NCBI GenBank assembly: GCA_964343805.1
Contig: CAYFLR010000050.1
Coordinates: 1-42,480, forward strand
Direction of reading: 5' to 3'
DNA: 42,480 nucleotides
Source of the DNA: CAYFLR01 sp964343805
GTDB taxonomy: Bacteria; Bdellovibrionota_B; Oligoflexia; CAYFLR01
Positions 16,992 to 25,244 of the stretch are shown in pieces. The first letter of the stretch is position 1. Each line of letters opens with the position of its first letter. The translations under genes were made by a program, and so were the position numbers. Below the pieces are notes generated by a model. The model saw only the letters and a program-made list of their open reading frames with translations. It ran no database searches and was not told the origin of the DNA.

Positions 16992-17672
16992 TTAATTGTT
17001 ATTTTCTTCAAAATAATCGAGGTCGATACTCATGGCCGCTCCAAAGATCACCATCTTTTGATCCTTTGTCCATTTGGAGTCATATTGGATTTGAAAGGTA
17101 TCTGAATCGGTAAAAACCTCCTTGAGTAAACCTCCCCATTTTTTACTAATGCCGCCTCTTTCTCTATCCTGCATATCGAAGAGAGGAAATGTCCAGAGTT
17201 TCCAAATAAAGCTCTTGATGTAAGCAAATTCCGTTTCACTGCTTTTATAGAGGGTGAACTTTTTTGAAAGGAGAGAGAACCTCCGGCGAACCATCCCAAT
17301 AATAGGACCCTTGGGTTTTTTGACAGTGAGTTCAGACCAAAAAAAGTAGAAAGGTCGGGTTATTTCTAGAATATGTTTGCCTTCTGAGTCATAGACATCG
17401 AGGGTGAGACTGCGATGAGCTCTTAAAAACATCCTTAACAATGTAGTGAGAAGCCCCCCCTTTCGCTCTGCTATGATGCCGATTTCGTCTTTATCAGGGT
17501 TCATAACACGATATTGATTTGCGGTTTCAAAATCGGTAAAAATTTCAACCCATTCTTTTCGCTGTTGGATATAGAGTTCATTGCCGGTAAAAAGATCTAC
17601 CCTAGGTGATGTTTCTTTTCTCTCTTCTCGAGTACGGGAGGTTTTACCTTCTTGGAAATCTTTAAAGCTCAT
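16992..17672 (-). CDS. Phospholipid scramblase / LURP-one-related (LOR) family protein
   Basis: Bacterial homologue of the scramblase/tubby-like fold. Characteristic stretches run in family order: NQYRVMNPDKDEIGIIAE, a LRAHRSLTLDVYDSEGKHI-type strand pair, ITRPFYFFWSELTVKKP, GPIIGMVRRRFSL, GGISKKWGGLLKEVFTDSD (from residue 173) and the C-terminal hydrophobic MVIFGAAMSIDLDYFE. This matches the order in eukaryotic scramblases (for example GKISKHWTG...FTDAD). The Cys-rich palmitoylation cluster and proline-rich N terminus of the animal proteins are absent. At 226 residues it is a bare domain. It precedes the M28 peptidase gene in one probable transcript. Lipid-scrambling activity is not established for bacterial members. 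Confidence 0.85.
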   Translation of the reverse strand: MSFKDFQEGKTSRTREERKETSPRVDLFTGNELYIQQRKEWVEIFTDFETANQYRVMNPDKDEIGIIAERKGGLLTTLLRMFLRAHRSLTLDVYDSEGKHILEITRPFYFFWSELTVKKPKGPIIGMVRRRFSLLSKKFTLYKSSETEFAYIKSFIWKLWTFPLFDMQDRERGGISKKWGGLLKEVFTDSDTFQIQYDSKWTKDQKMVIFGAAMSIDLDYFEENNN

Positions 17673-17738
17673 AAGAATCCTCTACCAATATTATATTCAA
17701 AGTATTCCAAAATTATAACATATTGGTCCGGTCTTTTT

Positions 17739-19739
17739 CTATTGCTGTTCAAATACGACAACACCATAGGGAGCTAGGTGGGGAACGACTAAAGAGTAGG
17801 GTTTTTCATGCTCTCCGTAGTTATCTGAATCAATGTGACCTTGGGATTGGACGTGGCCCAGACGATTTGTTCCTCCATAGTATACGCTATCGCTGTCAAG
17901 AACAATATAATATCTTCCAGAACCTTCTATACCAAAGCGATAATGATCGTAAGCGTGATGGCCTAAATTGATGAGCACATAGGTTCTTTTTTGATTCTGG
18001 TAATTATAACGGGCTAAGGAAATGACTTTGCCATCATAGTCTGTATGGTTCTCAATATTATAGTGGGCATTAAAGAAGGCGAAAGCTTCATTTCTTTGAA
18101 TGTATTTACTGGCATCTGCCAGCCAATGGTTCACCCTTTGAGCCGCTCTATTGTGATTTAATTGATTCCAGTCGATGGCTGGATTATTTGAAAAAGAACC
18201 GTGCTGCATCATTCTCATTTGAGGCATATCTAAATAGGCTCCTCCTGAAAACAACATAAGTGAGGCCCAGGAATTTATTTTACCCACTTCATAGTACTCT
18301 CCTCCACTAATCAAGGAGACGGGGTAAGAGCCAGTGGCTCCATTTCTTCCATTAGCGGCTTCATCATGATTGGTTAAATAGTGAACTCTGGGAGCTTCTT
18401 GCCAGGACCAAGGGTTGCGGAGAGCCTCTTGTAACATGAGCATATTGATATGTTCGGTTGGGCCCTTGAGATTGTCTTTTACAAAATCAAAAAGATCAGA
18501 ATGAGTCCGATAGTTAATACCTAATCCACCTTCATCTAGGCGTCGGAGTACGGCATTCTCACCATAGAACATTTCGGCAATGAGGGTCGCTTCGGGGCGA
18601 TACTTGCGAATCTCTTCGGTGAGTTCAATCAGAAAATCAACTCCTCCTCCATGAAATCGAACCCCATCATAATTATCGAAGCGAATCCCTCCTATTCCAT
18701 ATTGTTTCATCATAAAGAGTTGAGCATCCACCAGATATTGTCTGATATAGGGGTTTTCATAATCATATCGGTAGGTGTTCCAAGGACTCTTATCTTGACC
18801 AAAAAGGTTGCGTCCATCGGCTTTTTTCCACCGGGAAGGGCCGATTTCAGCTAAGGAGCGAACTCCTTCATTTCCCTGAAAAGGATAATGACCTATGACC
18901 GCATCCATAATAACTTGAATTCCTGCCCCGTTAAACTGGTCAATCATGTGCATAAAATCTTCAGGGGTACCAAATTTTGGATCAGGGGCCCAAAGACCAA
19001 AAACCTGATAGCGAAATTGCCATGCTAGTGAGTCCAGGCTGGCACTAAAAGGTAGAAACTCAATAGCATTGTATCCCATTGCTTTGATTTTAGAGATGAC
19101 TCCTGATTCGGCGGTGAAACGAAAAGTATTTCTCACATCTTTTGGGCCTCCCTGATATTTGGCTACCAGGGCATAAACGTCAGTCTCTGCGATCACCATA
19201 GCTTTTTTTCGAAGGTCGGGAACTCTGTTTTTAAGTTGGTAAGCTCCCGGGCGATTAAAATCCCAAAAGCGCGAATTTAAAAATGGTGAATTGACAGAGT
19301 AAGAAAAAGAGTTGGGGTCAATGACTTGAAAGCCTTTGGGGTGTTCTTCATCCGCTATCAACAGACGGTACTCCATTTTGTGGTAAAGAGGTATGTTCCC
19401 TGTATGGTAAAGACCATCCTTGTCGGGGATAAGCCAATCCTGTTCTGATAATGATTTTCCCCAGTTGTTTAAGGGGGATAGAAATGCAATTCGCGAATTT
19501 TTATTATCCACTAAAAGACGGATCGCTCCTCGAATTGCCGCACCTTGGCTATTTCTTTCGGTGACCCAAATACCGGTTTGAGGCTGAAAGTTATCCAGAT
19601 TTAAAGATGCCTGACGCTCCAAGACTCGCATATGCTCATAAGGGGCTGACCAGGGGTTGCCGATAGCAAGTAAGATGTTTAAGCTAAACATCCAATATAC
19701 AAAGAAGAGGCTTAAAAACTTTTTGGTTAGATATTTCAT
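17739..19739 (-). CDS. Secreted GH13 alpha-glucan enzyme (GlgB/amylase-like)
   Basis: Exported alpha-glucan hydrolase, branching or debranching enzyme of family GH13. A signal peptide (about residues 1-25, ending NILLAIG) precedes a CBM48-like beta domain, the (beta/alpha)8 catalytic barrel and a C-terminal all-beta domain. Conserved regions: DAVIGHYP (region I), GIGGIRFDNYD with the nucleophile Asp (region II), LIAEMFYGE with the acid Glu (region III) and YLTNHDEA (region IV). The C-terminal domain reads like that of glycogen branching enzyme (YYIVLDSDSVYYGGTNR). A signal peptide is unusual for GlgB, which is cytosolic, so hydrolysis of external starch or glycogen is as likely as branching. 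The start has AGGAG before the ATG. Confidence 0.85.
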   Translation of the reverse strand: MKYLTKKFLSLFFVYWMFSLNILLAIGNPWSAPYEHMRVLERQASLNLDNFQPQTGIWVTERNSQGAAIRGAIRLLVDNKNSRIAFLSPLNNWGKSLSEQDWLIPDKDGLYHTGNIPLYHKMEYRLLIADEEHPKGFQVIDPNSFSYSVNSPFLNSRFWDFNRPGAYQLKNRVPDLRKKAMVIAETDVYALVAKYQGGPKDVRNTFRFTAESGVISKIKAMGYNAIEFLPFSASLDSLAWQFRYQVFGLWAPDPKFGTPEDFMHMIDQFNGAGIQVIMDAVIGHYPFQGNEGVRSLAEIGPSRWKKADGRNLFGQDKSPWNTYRYDYENPYIRQYLVDAQLFMMKQYGIGGIRFDNYDGVRFHGGGVDFLIELTEEIRKYRPEATLIAEMFYGENAVLRRLDEGGLGINYRTHSDLFDFVKDNLKGPTEHINMLMLQEALRNPWSWQEAPRVHYLTNHDEAANGRNGATGSYPVSLISGGEYYEVGKINSWASLMLFSGGAYLDMPQMRMMQHGSFSNNPAIDWNQLNHNRAAQRVNHWLADASKYIQRNEAFAFFNAHYNIENHTDYDGKVISLARYNYQNQKRTYVLINLGHHAYDHYRFGIEGSGRYYIVLDSDSVYYGGTNRLGHVQSQGHIDSDNYGEHEKPYSLVVPHLAPYGVVVFEQQ

Positions 19740-19752
19740 TTTATTCTCCTAT

Positions 19753-19772
19753 AAAAAAAGGGAGCGTTCCCT
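19753..19772 (-). promoter_or_regulatory. Terminator-like hairpin in the leader of the GH13 gene
   Basis: Read on the minus strand, AGGGA-ACGC-TCCCT is followed by seven T residues, and the ribosome site and ATG of the GH13 gene come just after. The 5-bp stem is short, so it is either a weak transcription attenuator or chance. If it does terminate transcription it would act as a premature stop ahead of the glucan enzyme. Confidence 0.3.
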
Positions 19773-19959
19773 GCTTTAAGTTCAGTTCTTTTTTTCATAA
19801 AAAACCATGCAGTAACAGGGGGTTTAAACTGGGTGGTCACTTTTGCTTACTGAAAAGAAGTGGGCTTAATATTTCTTCACAATTCAGAAAAAATAGAGAA
19901 AAAGCAAAATTCTATAATTGAAGTAGTTGAAGAAATAAATCTTTTTAAAGGAGTAAATG

Positions 19960-20409
19960 ATGAAATACCGTAAATCAATTTTAGTAGTTACCGGAACGAT
20001 CTTAGTTTTTAGTGCCTTGTTTACTGGCTGTCATAAGAAAAGAGGTTTTTGGTTAAAAGATGGGCGAATTGATAAGTTAATTACTTGGAAGACCAACGAT
20101 GTACTAGAAAAAATAGACGCTACAGAATCTCAAAAGCAACAGGTGATTGGGGCAAAGAATGAAGTGGTGGCTTTAATTAAAAAACAACATGCTTTATTTA
20201 AGAAAGAGCATACAGAAATATTGGAGGCCTTTAAGACCAATACATTAGATAAGTCAAAGATGGAAACTATTCTAGAAGAGCATATGAGTGCCAAAAAAGC
20301 CATTCATAAGAAGATTTTGGATGAGTTGTTTCTACTTAATGAAAGCCTCAGTCCCGAACAAAGAGCCGCTATTTATGAAAAAGCAAAGTCCCACTTGACG
20401 GGTGAATAG
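19960..20409 (+). CDS. CpxP/Spy-like periplasmic lipoprotein
   Basis: A predicted small helical chaperone-like protein. The signal peptide ends in a lipobox FTGCHK, and the rest is an all-helical, Lys/Glu-rich chain with paired LTXXQ-like segments (IDATESQKQQVIGAKNEV and LNESLSPEQRAAIYEK) as in CpxP, Spy and CnrX. The start is given at the second of two in-frame ATGs because AAAGGAG (19947-19953) is six bases before it and only three before the first. It lies directly ahead of the response regulator and kinase genes, as CpxP does in related stress systems, and could be their feedback inhibitor. Unlike CpxP it appears membrane-anchored as a lipoprotein. Confidence 0.75.
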   Translation: MKYRKSILVVTGTILVFSALFTGCHKKRGFWLKDGRIDKLITWKTNDVLEKIDATESQKQQVIGAKNEVVALIKKQHALFKKEHTEILEAFKTNTLDKSKMETILEEHMSAKKAIHKKILDELFLLNESLSPEQRAAIYEKAKSHLTGE

Positions 20410-20432
20410 TCTTGATGACACAATCATAGCCT

Positions 20433-21137
20433 ATGAATACAACAGTCGATAATATCCATATTCTATTGGTGGAAGATGACACTAAGTTAGCTAGGTTGAC
20501 CTCTGACTATTTAGAGCAACAAGGACTCTTGGTGTCGTCTGAATCCAGTGGTTTAGTTGGGTTGAAGGTGGCATTGAATCATCAATTTGATGCCATCTTA
20601 TTAGATCTGATGCTTCCTGAAATGGATGGAATGGAAATTTGCCGCAGACTCCGTGAGAAGAAAGATACCCCCATAATCATGATTACTGCCAAAGGTGAGG
20701 AAGCAGATCGGGTCTTAGGTTTGGAGTTTGGGGCTGATGACTATATAACAAAACCCTTTTCCCCCCGAGAATTGTTAGCAAGAATTAGAGCTGTCGTGAG
20801 ACGCTATCGAAAAAATGCAGGGCCGGTGGGAGATATCGTGGAAATAGGCAATTTGCGCCTTTGCCCTCAGTCCTGTGAGGCTTGGTTGGAAGATACTTTG
20901 GTTGATCTTACAGCTCATGAATTCAGATTGCTTTATGCCCTGGCTGATAGTGCTGGTCGAATATTAAGTCGAGAGCAACTTATGGATATTGCAAATCCGG
21001 GTGGGGAAGAATCATTTGACCGAGCCATTGATGTTCATATCTCAAGGTTAAGAAAAAAATTGGGAGATGATCCTAAAAAACCCCAAATGATTCGAACCGT
21101 CAGGGGTATGGGCTATATATTTAAGCAGGATCACTAG
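20433..21137 (+). CDS. OmpR/PhoB-family response regulator (CpxR-like)
   Basis: DNA-binding response regulator. The receiver domain has acidic residues at 15-16 (VEDDTKL), acceptor Asp58 in LLDLMLPEMDG, Thr in MITAKG and Lys in TKPFSP. The winged helix DNA-binding domain fills residues 135-232 (LTAHEFRLLYAL, HISRLRKKLGDD, RTVRGMGYIF). There is no convincing ribosome site before the ATG; it is 23 bases after the CpxP-like gene. The kinase gene begins 1 base after its stop. The pair resembles CpxR-CpxA and should respond to envelope stress, as the CpxP-like gene ahead of it suggests. Confidence 0.93.
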   Translation: MNTTVDNIHILLVEDDTKLARLTSDYLEQQGLLVSSESSGLVGLKVALNHQFDAILLDLMLPEMDGMEICRRLREKKDTPIIMITAKGEEADRVLGLEFGADDYITKPFSPRELLARIRAVVRRYRKNAGPVGDIVEIGNLRLCPQSCEAWLEDTLVDLTAHEFRLLYALADSAGRILSREQLMDIANPGGEESFDRAIDVHISRLRKKLGDDPKKPQMIRTVRGMGYIFKQDH

Positions 21138-21138
21138 C

Positions 21139-22485
21139 ATGAACCTCTTTATTTCAAAACTGGGCCTTTTCTGGAAAGTCTATCTTTATGGAATCTTTCT
21201 GTTGGTCTCGGTAGTATTGGTGTCTTTACTGATATTCCGATTTGTTGAGTCAGACCCTCCCTGGCATCACACACCTAAAAAGTTTGCATTGCTCTTAAAG
21301 GACTATGTAGACCAATACAGACAACAACCCAAGAAATTAAAGAAGAAGTTATATGAACTTCATGAGCTGTTTAATATCCACTTTGCTCATTATAAAAGAG
21401 ATGGGTCGTTAGTTATGGGAATTGGCCAAAAAGTCCCCTCTCCCTTAGGGTCAAAAGAAATTAATAATCTGATTAAGAAGACCTTTTTTCACCGGGATCG
21501 GAGTTTACAAGTGGTATTACCTATCAATGGTGATCAAGGTGGATATTTACTGGTTAGAGTGGGTCGAGGAAAACATGGAGTATCATTGGTGTCCATTTTT
21601 TTAGGGATAATTTTACTCCTCTTTTTAATGCCGATTCCCTTTGCTCGGAGTCTATCTCGCCCACTTAAATCTATGGCTTCTACAGCATCTAGATTGGGTC
21701 AAGGAGATTTGAGCGCCAGGAATAATTTTACTCCTTCCAAAGAAGGAAAATCAGAAGTTTTACTGTTAGCAGATAGCATGGACTTGATGGCCAGTCGGTT
21801 GCAAAATTCATTGGAATCTGAAAGAGATTTATTGCGCTGTATTTCTCATGAATTAAGAACTCCTTTGTCTCGAATGCGAGTGGCATTGGAGCTTTGTGAA
21901 GAGGAAGATAATAGAAAAAAATTGCGAGATCATCTGAAGGGCATTACAGAAGACATAACTGAGTTAGATAACTTAATTGAAGATATTCTCTTAACTTCAC
22001 GCCTCGATCAGGCCAGTCATCACGATCCCTTTATAAAAAAGAAAGAGGTGGATGGGGTAGCTTTTTTTAATGATACGATCAATCGTTTTACAGTCCTCAA
22101 TTCTAATATTGCAATTGATATTGATATTCAAAATATGGGAATTCTAATGATTGATCCGACATATTTTAGAAGAGTTATTCTCAATTTGTTGAATAATGCC
22201 GTAAAATATGGAAATTCAACCTCTCCTATCCAACTTCAAGCATTTAAGCAAGGCAATCACTTTGTATGTAAAGTTTTAGACCGGGGGTTAGGAGTCGAGA
22301 AAGCCTATTTAGAAAAAATCTTTGAGCCCTTTTTCCGTGAAGATCGAAGTCGAAGCCGTGAAATGGGTGGTTCGGGCCTAGGTTTATCCATTTGCCAAAA
22401 AATTGTAGTAGCTCATGGAGGAAAAATCAGCGCCAATCTACGGGAAAATGGGGGAATGAAATTTGAAATAGAGATGCCGACCTAA
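21139..22485 (+). CDS. HAMP-domain sensor histidine kinase (CpxA-like)
   Basis: Membrane kinase for the regulator ahead of it. TM1 spans about residues 12-33; a periplasmic part of about 115 residues follows; TM2 is near 148-168 (VSIFLGIILLLFLMPIPFA). Then a HAMP domain (SRPLKSMASTASRLGQGDL), HisKA with CISHELRTPLSR, and HATPase with LNLLNNAVKYGNS, DRGLGV and GGSGLGLSI, all intact. It is a classical, non-hybrid kinase. The stop overlaps the convergent single-receiver gene by 4 bases (CTAA). The small periplasmic domain and position fit a Cpx-type envelope stress sensor. Confidence 0.93.
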   Translation: MNLFISKLGLFWKVYLYGIFLLVSVVLVSLLIFRFVESDPPWHHTPKKFALLLKDYVDQYRQQPKKLKKKLYELHELFNIHFAHYKRDGSLVMGIGQKVPSPLGSKEINNLIKKTFFHRDRSLQVVLPINGDQGGYLLVRVGRGKHGVSLVSIFLGIILLLFLMPIPFARSLSRPLKSMASTASRLGQGDLSARNNFTPSKEGKSEVLLLADSMDLMASRLQNSLESERDLLRCISHELRTPLSRMRVALELCEEEDNRKKLRDHLKGITEDITELDNLIEDILLTSRLDQASHHDPFIKKKEVDGVAFFNDTINRFTVLNSNIAIDIDIQNMGILMIDPTYFRRVILNLLNNAVKYGNSTSPIQLQAFKQGNHFVCKVLDRGLGVEKAYLEKIFEPFFREDRSRSREMGGSGLGLSICQKIVVAHGGKISANLRENGGMKFEIEMPT

Positions 22486-22892
22486 GAAAGGGAGATGGTT
22501 TTTCCGGTGGTATATTGGTCAAAAACCTTATTGATAACTTCTTCCATCTTTTCTTCATCAAAAGGTTTATGAAAAAAGGCCAGGCTACCCATCTCCAATA
22601 CCTCTTTAGGAGAAACATCGGAATACCCGGACATGATCATAACTACAGGAATTTCTGGGATGTCCTTTTTGATTTTTTGAAGAAGGGTTACTCCGTCCAT
22701 ATGAGGCATTTTTACATCAGAAAGAACTAAAAAAATGTTATATTTTTTGGTTAAAATGAGTTCCCATGCCTTTTCTCCATTGGGAGCGGTGACAACGTTA
22801 AATCCTAACTCTTCAATGATCTCTTGGAGCATGTCTAAGATATCTTCTTCATCATCAACGACCATAACGTAGTAATTGGATTTATTAATCAT
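22482..22892 (-). CDS. Single-domain response regulator (CheY-like)
   Basis: A stand-alone receiver with no output domain: VVDDEEDILDML (acidic pocket), acceptor Asp in LVLSDVKMPHMDG, Ser in IMSGYSDV and Lys in HKPFDE. At 136 residues it contains nothing beyond the receiver and a short Thr/Ser-rich tail. It overlaps the Cache-domain kinase gene upstream by 4 bases (ATGA), so the two form a coupled kinase-receiver pair. Such receivers usually act on a motor, enzyme or second kinase by protein contact; the partner is not in view. Confidence 0.92.
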   Translation of the reverse strand: MINKSNYYVMVVDDEEDILDMLQEIIEELGFNVVTAPNGEKAWELILTKKYNIFLVLSDVKMPHMDGVTLLQKIKKDIPEIPVVMIMSGYSDVSPKEVLEMGSLAFFHKPFDEEKMEEVINKVFDQYTTGKTISLS

Positions 22893-24629
22893 GACTTAAG
22901 AGTCTCCTTGGGTCTGTTTAGAGGGAATTGTAATATAATAACGGTACCTTTGCCTAGAGTTGAATTTATATTTATTTCACCATGATGATCACCCATTAAT
23001 TGTTTGGCCAGTGATAAGCCCATTCCCATGCCGTCACCCACCTCCTTGGTAGAATAAAAGGGCTCGAAGATTCGGTCTAGATTTTCTGGAGGAATCCCAT
23101 CGCCATTGTCCTCAAATTGAATCCACAGCTGAGAACTCTTGGTAAAAGCTTTGACATTAAGGTGGCCGGGTCGATTATCTGATCGTAATATGGCCTCTAG
23201 GGCGTTAATGAGAATGTTCTGGATGAGGAGGCCCACTGGGTTCTTGGTTATTTGGACAGAGGGTAAATCATCATCAAATTTGAGATTAAGTTCAATTTGG
23301 TGCTTTTTTAACCGTCGATTGATAACGGTAAAAGCGTCGCCTATCAAAGCTGAAATATTTACCTCTTCTATCTCTGCTTCAATATCTTGAAAACAGAAAT
23401 CCTTGAAAAAACTGATCAGTTTCTTCATACGATTGGCATGAAGTAAGAGTTTCTGGGCCTTTTTCTCAATGCGGTCAGCTTTGAATTTATCTGGATTTTT
23501 ACAAGACTTGGCAATTTGAAAGGCGTTGCCATGGATGATGGTCAAAGGATTGTTAAGTTCATGAGCGATACCAGAGCCTAAAGTGCCCAATGAGGCAAGT
23601 TTTGCCGTGTTGAACATTTGATTTTGTAGTTTTGTTTTCTCTTTTTCCAGTCGATTGAATACAGCATAAAAAACAATAAAAACAAGGGTACTTACTAGTA
23701 AAAAGAGCCCTGATAGAGTCAGTACCTGATGAAAGGCCGCTTGATAATGAGAAGTAAAGTTCTTGATGACCCAGATTTGACCATTTAACTTTTGAGATAC
23801 ATCCATAAGGGGAACACTACCTAAAATATAGGTGTCGTTTTTAATTTTAAACCTTTGAATTGCATTCGATTTAAGACCCATTGTTTTGATTCTGTCAANN
23901 NNNNNNNNAAAAACGGGAGCTTGTGAAACCGACGATAGCGCTTTTATCGAGAAAGTCCCAATTGGTTTTCTCTTGGCTGAGCATCCTTTGCCCTTCTTCC
24001 CATTTTTCTTTGTTAAGAAGATCTTTAAAAATGGTGAAAACAATCTCAGCCTGAGCCACCGATTTTAGTTTTGGAGTGAGGTGTTCAATTTCTTCTCCGA
24101 GCTCTATATAGCCTTCCAGCTTACCATCAATATGCCAGGGGAGCACGATTCTTAGAGTAAAAGTTCCAAAAACCCCTAATTCAATACCATAAGATAGTTT
24201 GTTAGTTTCAACAGCGGTTTTAAGAGTATGACGGTTAATTAAGTCTCCATTTCGATCTCGATTGTGAGTTCTTAGGAAGCAGATCTTGTCGAGACGGTGA
24301 AAGTAAAAATGGGTTATTTTATACTTTTTATTATAATCTAAGTAGAGGGGGAGGCTAGCTTCATAAAGCTTTTTTCGATCCTTATTAAGCCAATGATTTT
24401 GGATGTCCTTATTGTTCGCCACAGTATCAGCAAGTCCGCTAATAAAATGAGCATCCCCATCCAATTCCAAATTAAATAGTTTGTTAATGGAAACTAAATT
24501 GTTTTTAAAGCTATCAAAGACTCGATCATTATTACTTTTGTAGCTGATGCTTACCGTGGTAATCAATAGAATGGTGTTAGCAACCAAATAGAGGGTGACA
24601 ACAATTTGTTTTAAAGAGAAATTTTGCAT
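22889..24629 (-). CDS. Cache-domain (dCache_3-like) sensor histidine kinase, interrupted by an assembly gap
   Basis: Two frames are one gene split by ten Ns at 23899-23908 whose true length is not a multiple that keeps the frame. The N-terminal part has a TM helix (IVVTLYLVANTILLITTV) and a periplasmic dCache_3-like domain (FYFHRLDKICFLRTHN, YGIELGVFGTFTLRI, LEGYIELGEEI). After the gap the frame gives the rest of that domain, TM2 (LSGLFLLVSTLVFIVFYAV), HisKA with GSGIAHELNNPL, and HATPase with LIQNILINALEAI, DNGDGIPP and GDGMGMGLSLAKQL, all intact. Its cognate receiver follows with a 4-base overlap. The extracellular ligand is unknown. Confidence 0.9.
23899..23908. other. Scaffold gap (10 Ns) inside the Cache-kinase gene
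   Basis: Ten Ns placed by scaffolding. The flanking frames encode the front and back of one histidine kinase but are not in phase across ten bases, so the real gap is not ten bases long. Confidence 0.95.
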
Positions 24630-24674
24630 TTCATTATTTTAATAAAATTCAGCAAATAAGGAAAGATATAAAGC

Positions 24675-24701
24675 ACCTAAGGAGGAGGGTCCTCCTTAGG
24701 T
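24675..24701 (-). terminator. Hairpin with a perfect 12-bp stem, probable terminator of the small secreted gene
   Basis: ACCTAAGGAGGA (24675-24686) pairs with its exact reverse complement (24690-24701) around a 3-base loop. It lies 12 bases after the stop of the minus-strand gene at 24714-25028 and before the kinase start at 24629. Read on the minus strand it is followed by GCTTTATATCTTTCC, a weak T tract, so termination may be incomplete. The stem includes AGGAGG-like sequence, which folding would hide from ribosomes. Confidence 0.6.
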
Positions 24702-24713
24702 AGGGGGAAATTT

Positions 24714-25028
24714 TTAGCCCTGTGGTAACGGGCGTACGGGGCGAGGTCGAGGGCCTCCCTGTTTGATAGTTTTACACTTTAGAGTAGGCCTAATAGTATC
24801 ATTATTAGGATTCATAACTCCCCCGTGTCCTTCACAAAGTGCTGGCCCTACGGTAGAAAGTCCTCCGGCACTCCCAGCATAGCTGTGAAGTGTTCCATCG
24901 GCACATTCAATGGCCCAAATATCTGTTCCATTTTTGTTGTAGAGATAGTAGGCGTTGAAAGCCTGTAGTTGACTAGAAAATAGAACGGTCACAAATGTTA
25001 GGGCGAAAAATTTTGAGGTGAAGCTCAT
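24714..25028 (-). CDS. Small secreted protein of unknown function, Pro/Arg-rich tail
   Basis: About 104 residues. I take the start at 25028 (MSFTSKFFALTFVTVLF) because GGAG lies six bases upstream and the signal peptide then begins at once; the longer frame from 25079 adds 17 polar residues. Cleavage is likely after SSQLQA. The mature protein has two cysteines in the central part (ECADG, LCEGHG), a third at KCKTI, and ends in a repeated PRPRP-type tail (GGPRPRPVRPLPQG). No family was recognised. It is divergent from the Liv operon with a 216-base intergenic region and is followed by a strong hairpin. Confidence 0.65.
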   Translation of the reverse strand: MSFTSKFFALTFVTVLFSSQLQAFNAYYLYNKNGTDIWAIECADGTLHSYAGSAGGLSTVGPALCEGHGGVMNPNNDTIRPTLKCKTIKQGGPRPRPVRPLPQG

Positions 25029-25244
25029 GTTGTTCTCCAAAACTTCTTTCGCAACTTCAAGCTTATTCTGCTTTATCATATTAAGATTTAAAAAAAAGAG
25101 GAGAATTATAAATTTGTATTAACATTTTAAGCGATTGAAATTATTTTAAGAGATTCCCTGAGGGGGATAATAAATCGTTGATGAGAGCAAGTTTATTTGA
25201 GATAAGTGGTAACCTGTTTTGATCATAATAATGGAGGTTCGATA

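Noticed and set aside
24016..24629. Cache-only protein separate from a kinase
   Set aside because: The frame stops making sense at the N run, and the kinase frame picks up the rest of the sensor domain, so one gene is more likely.
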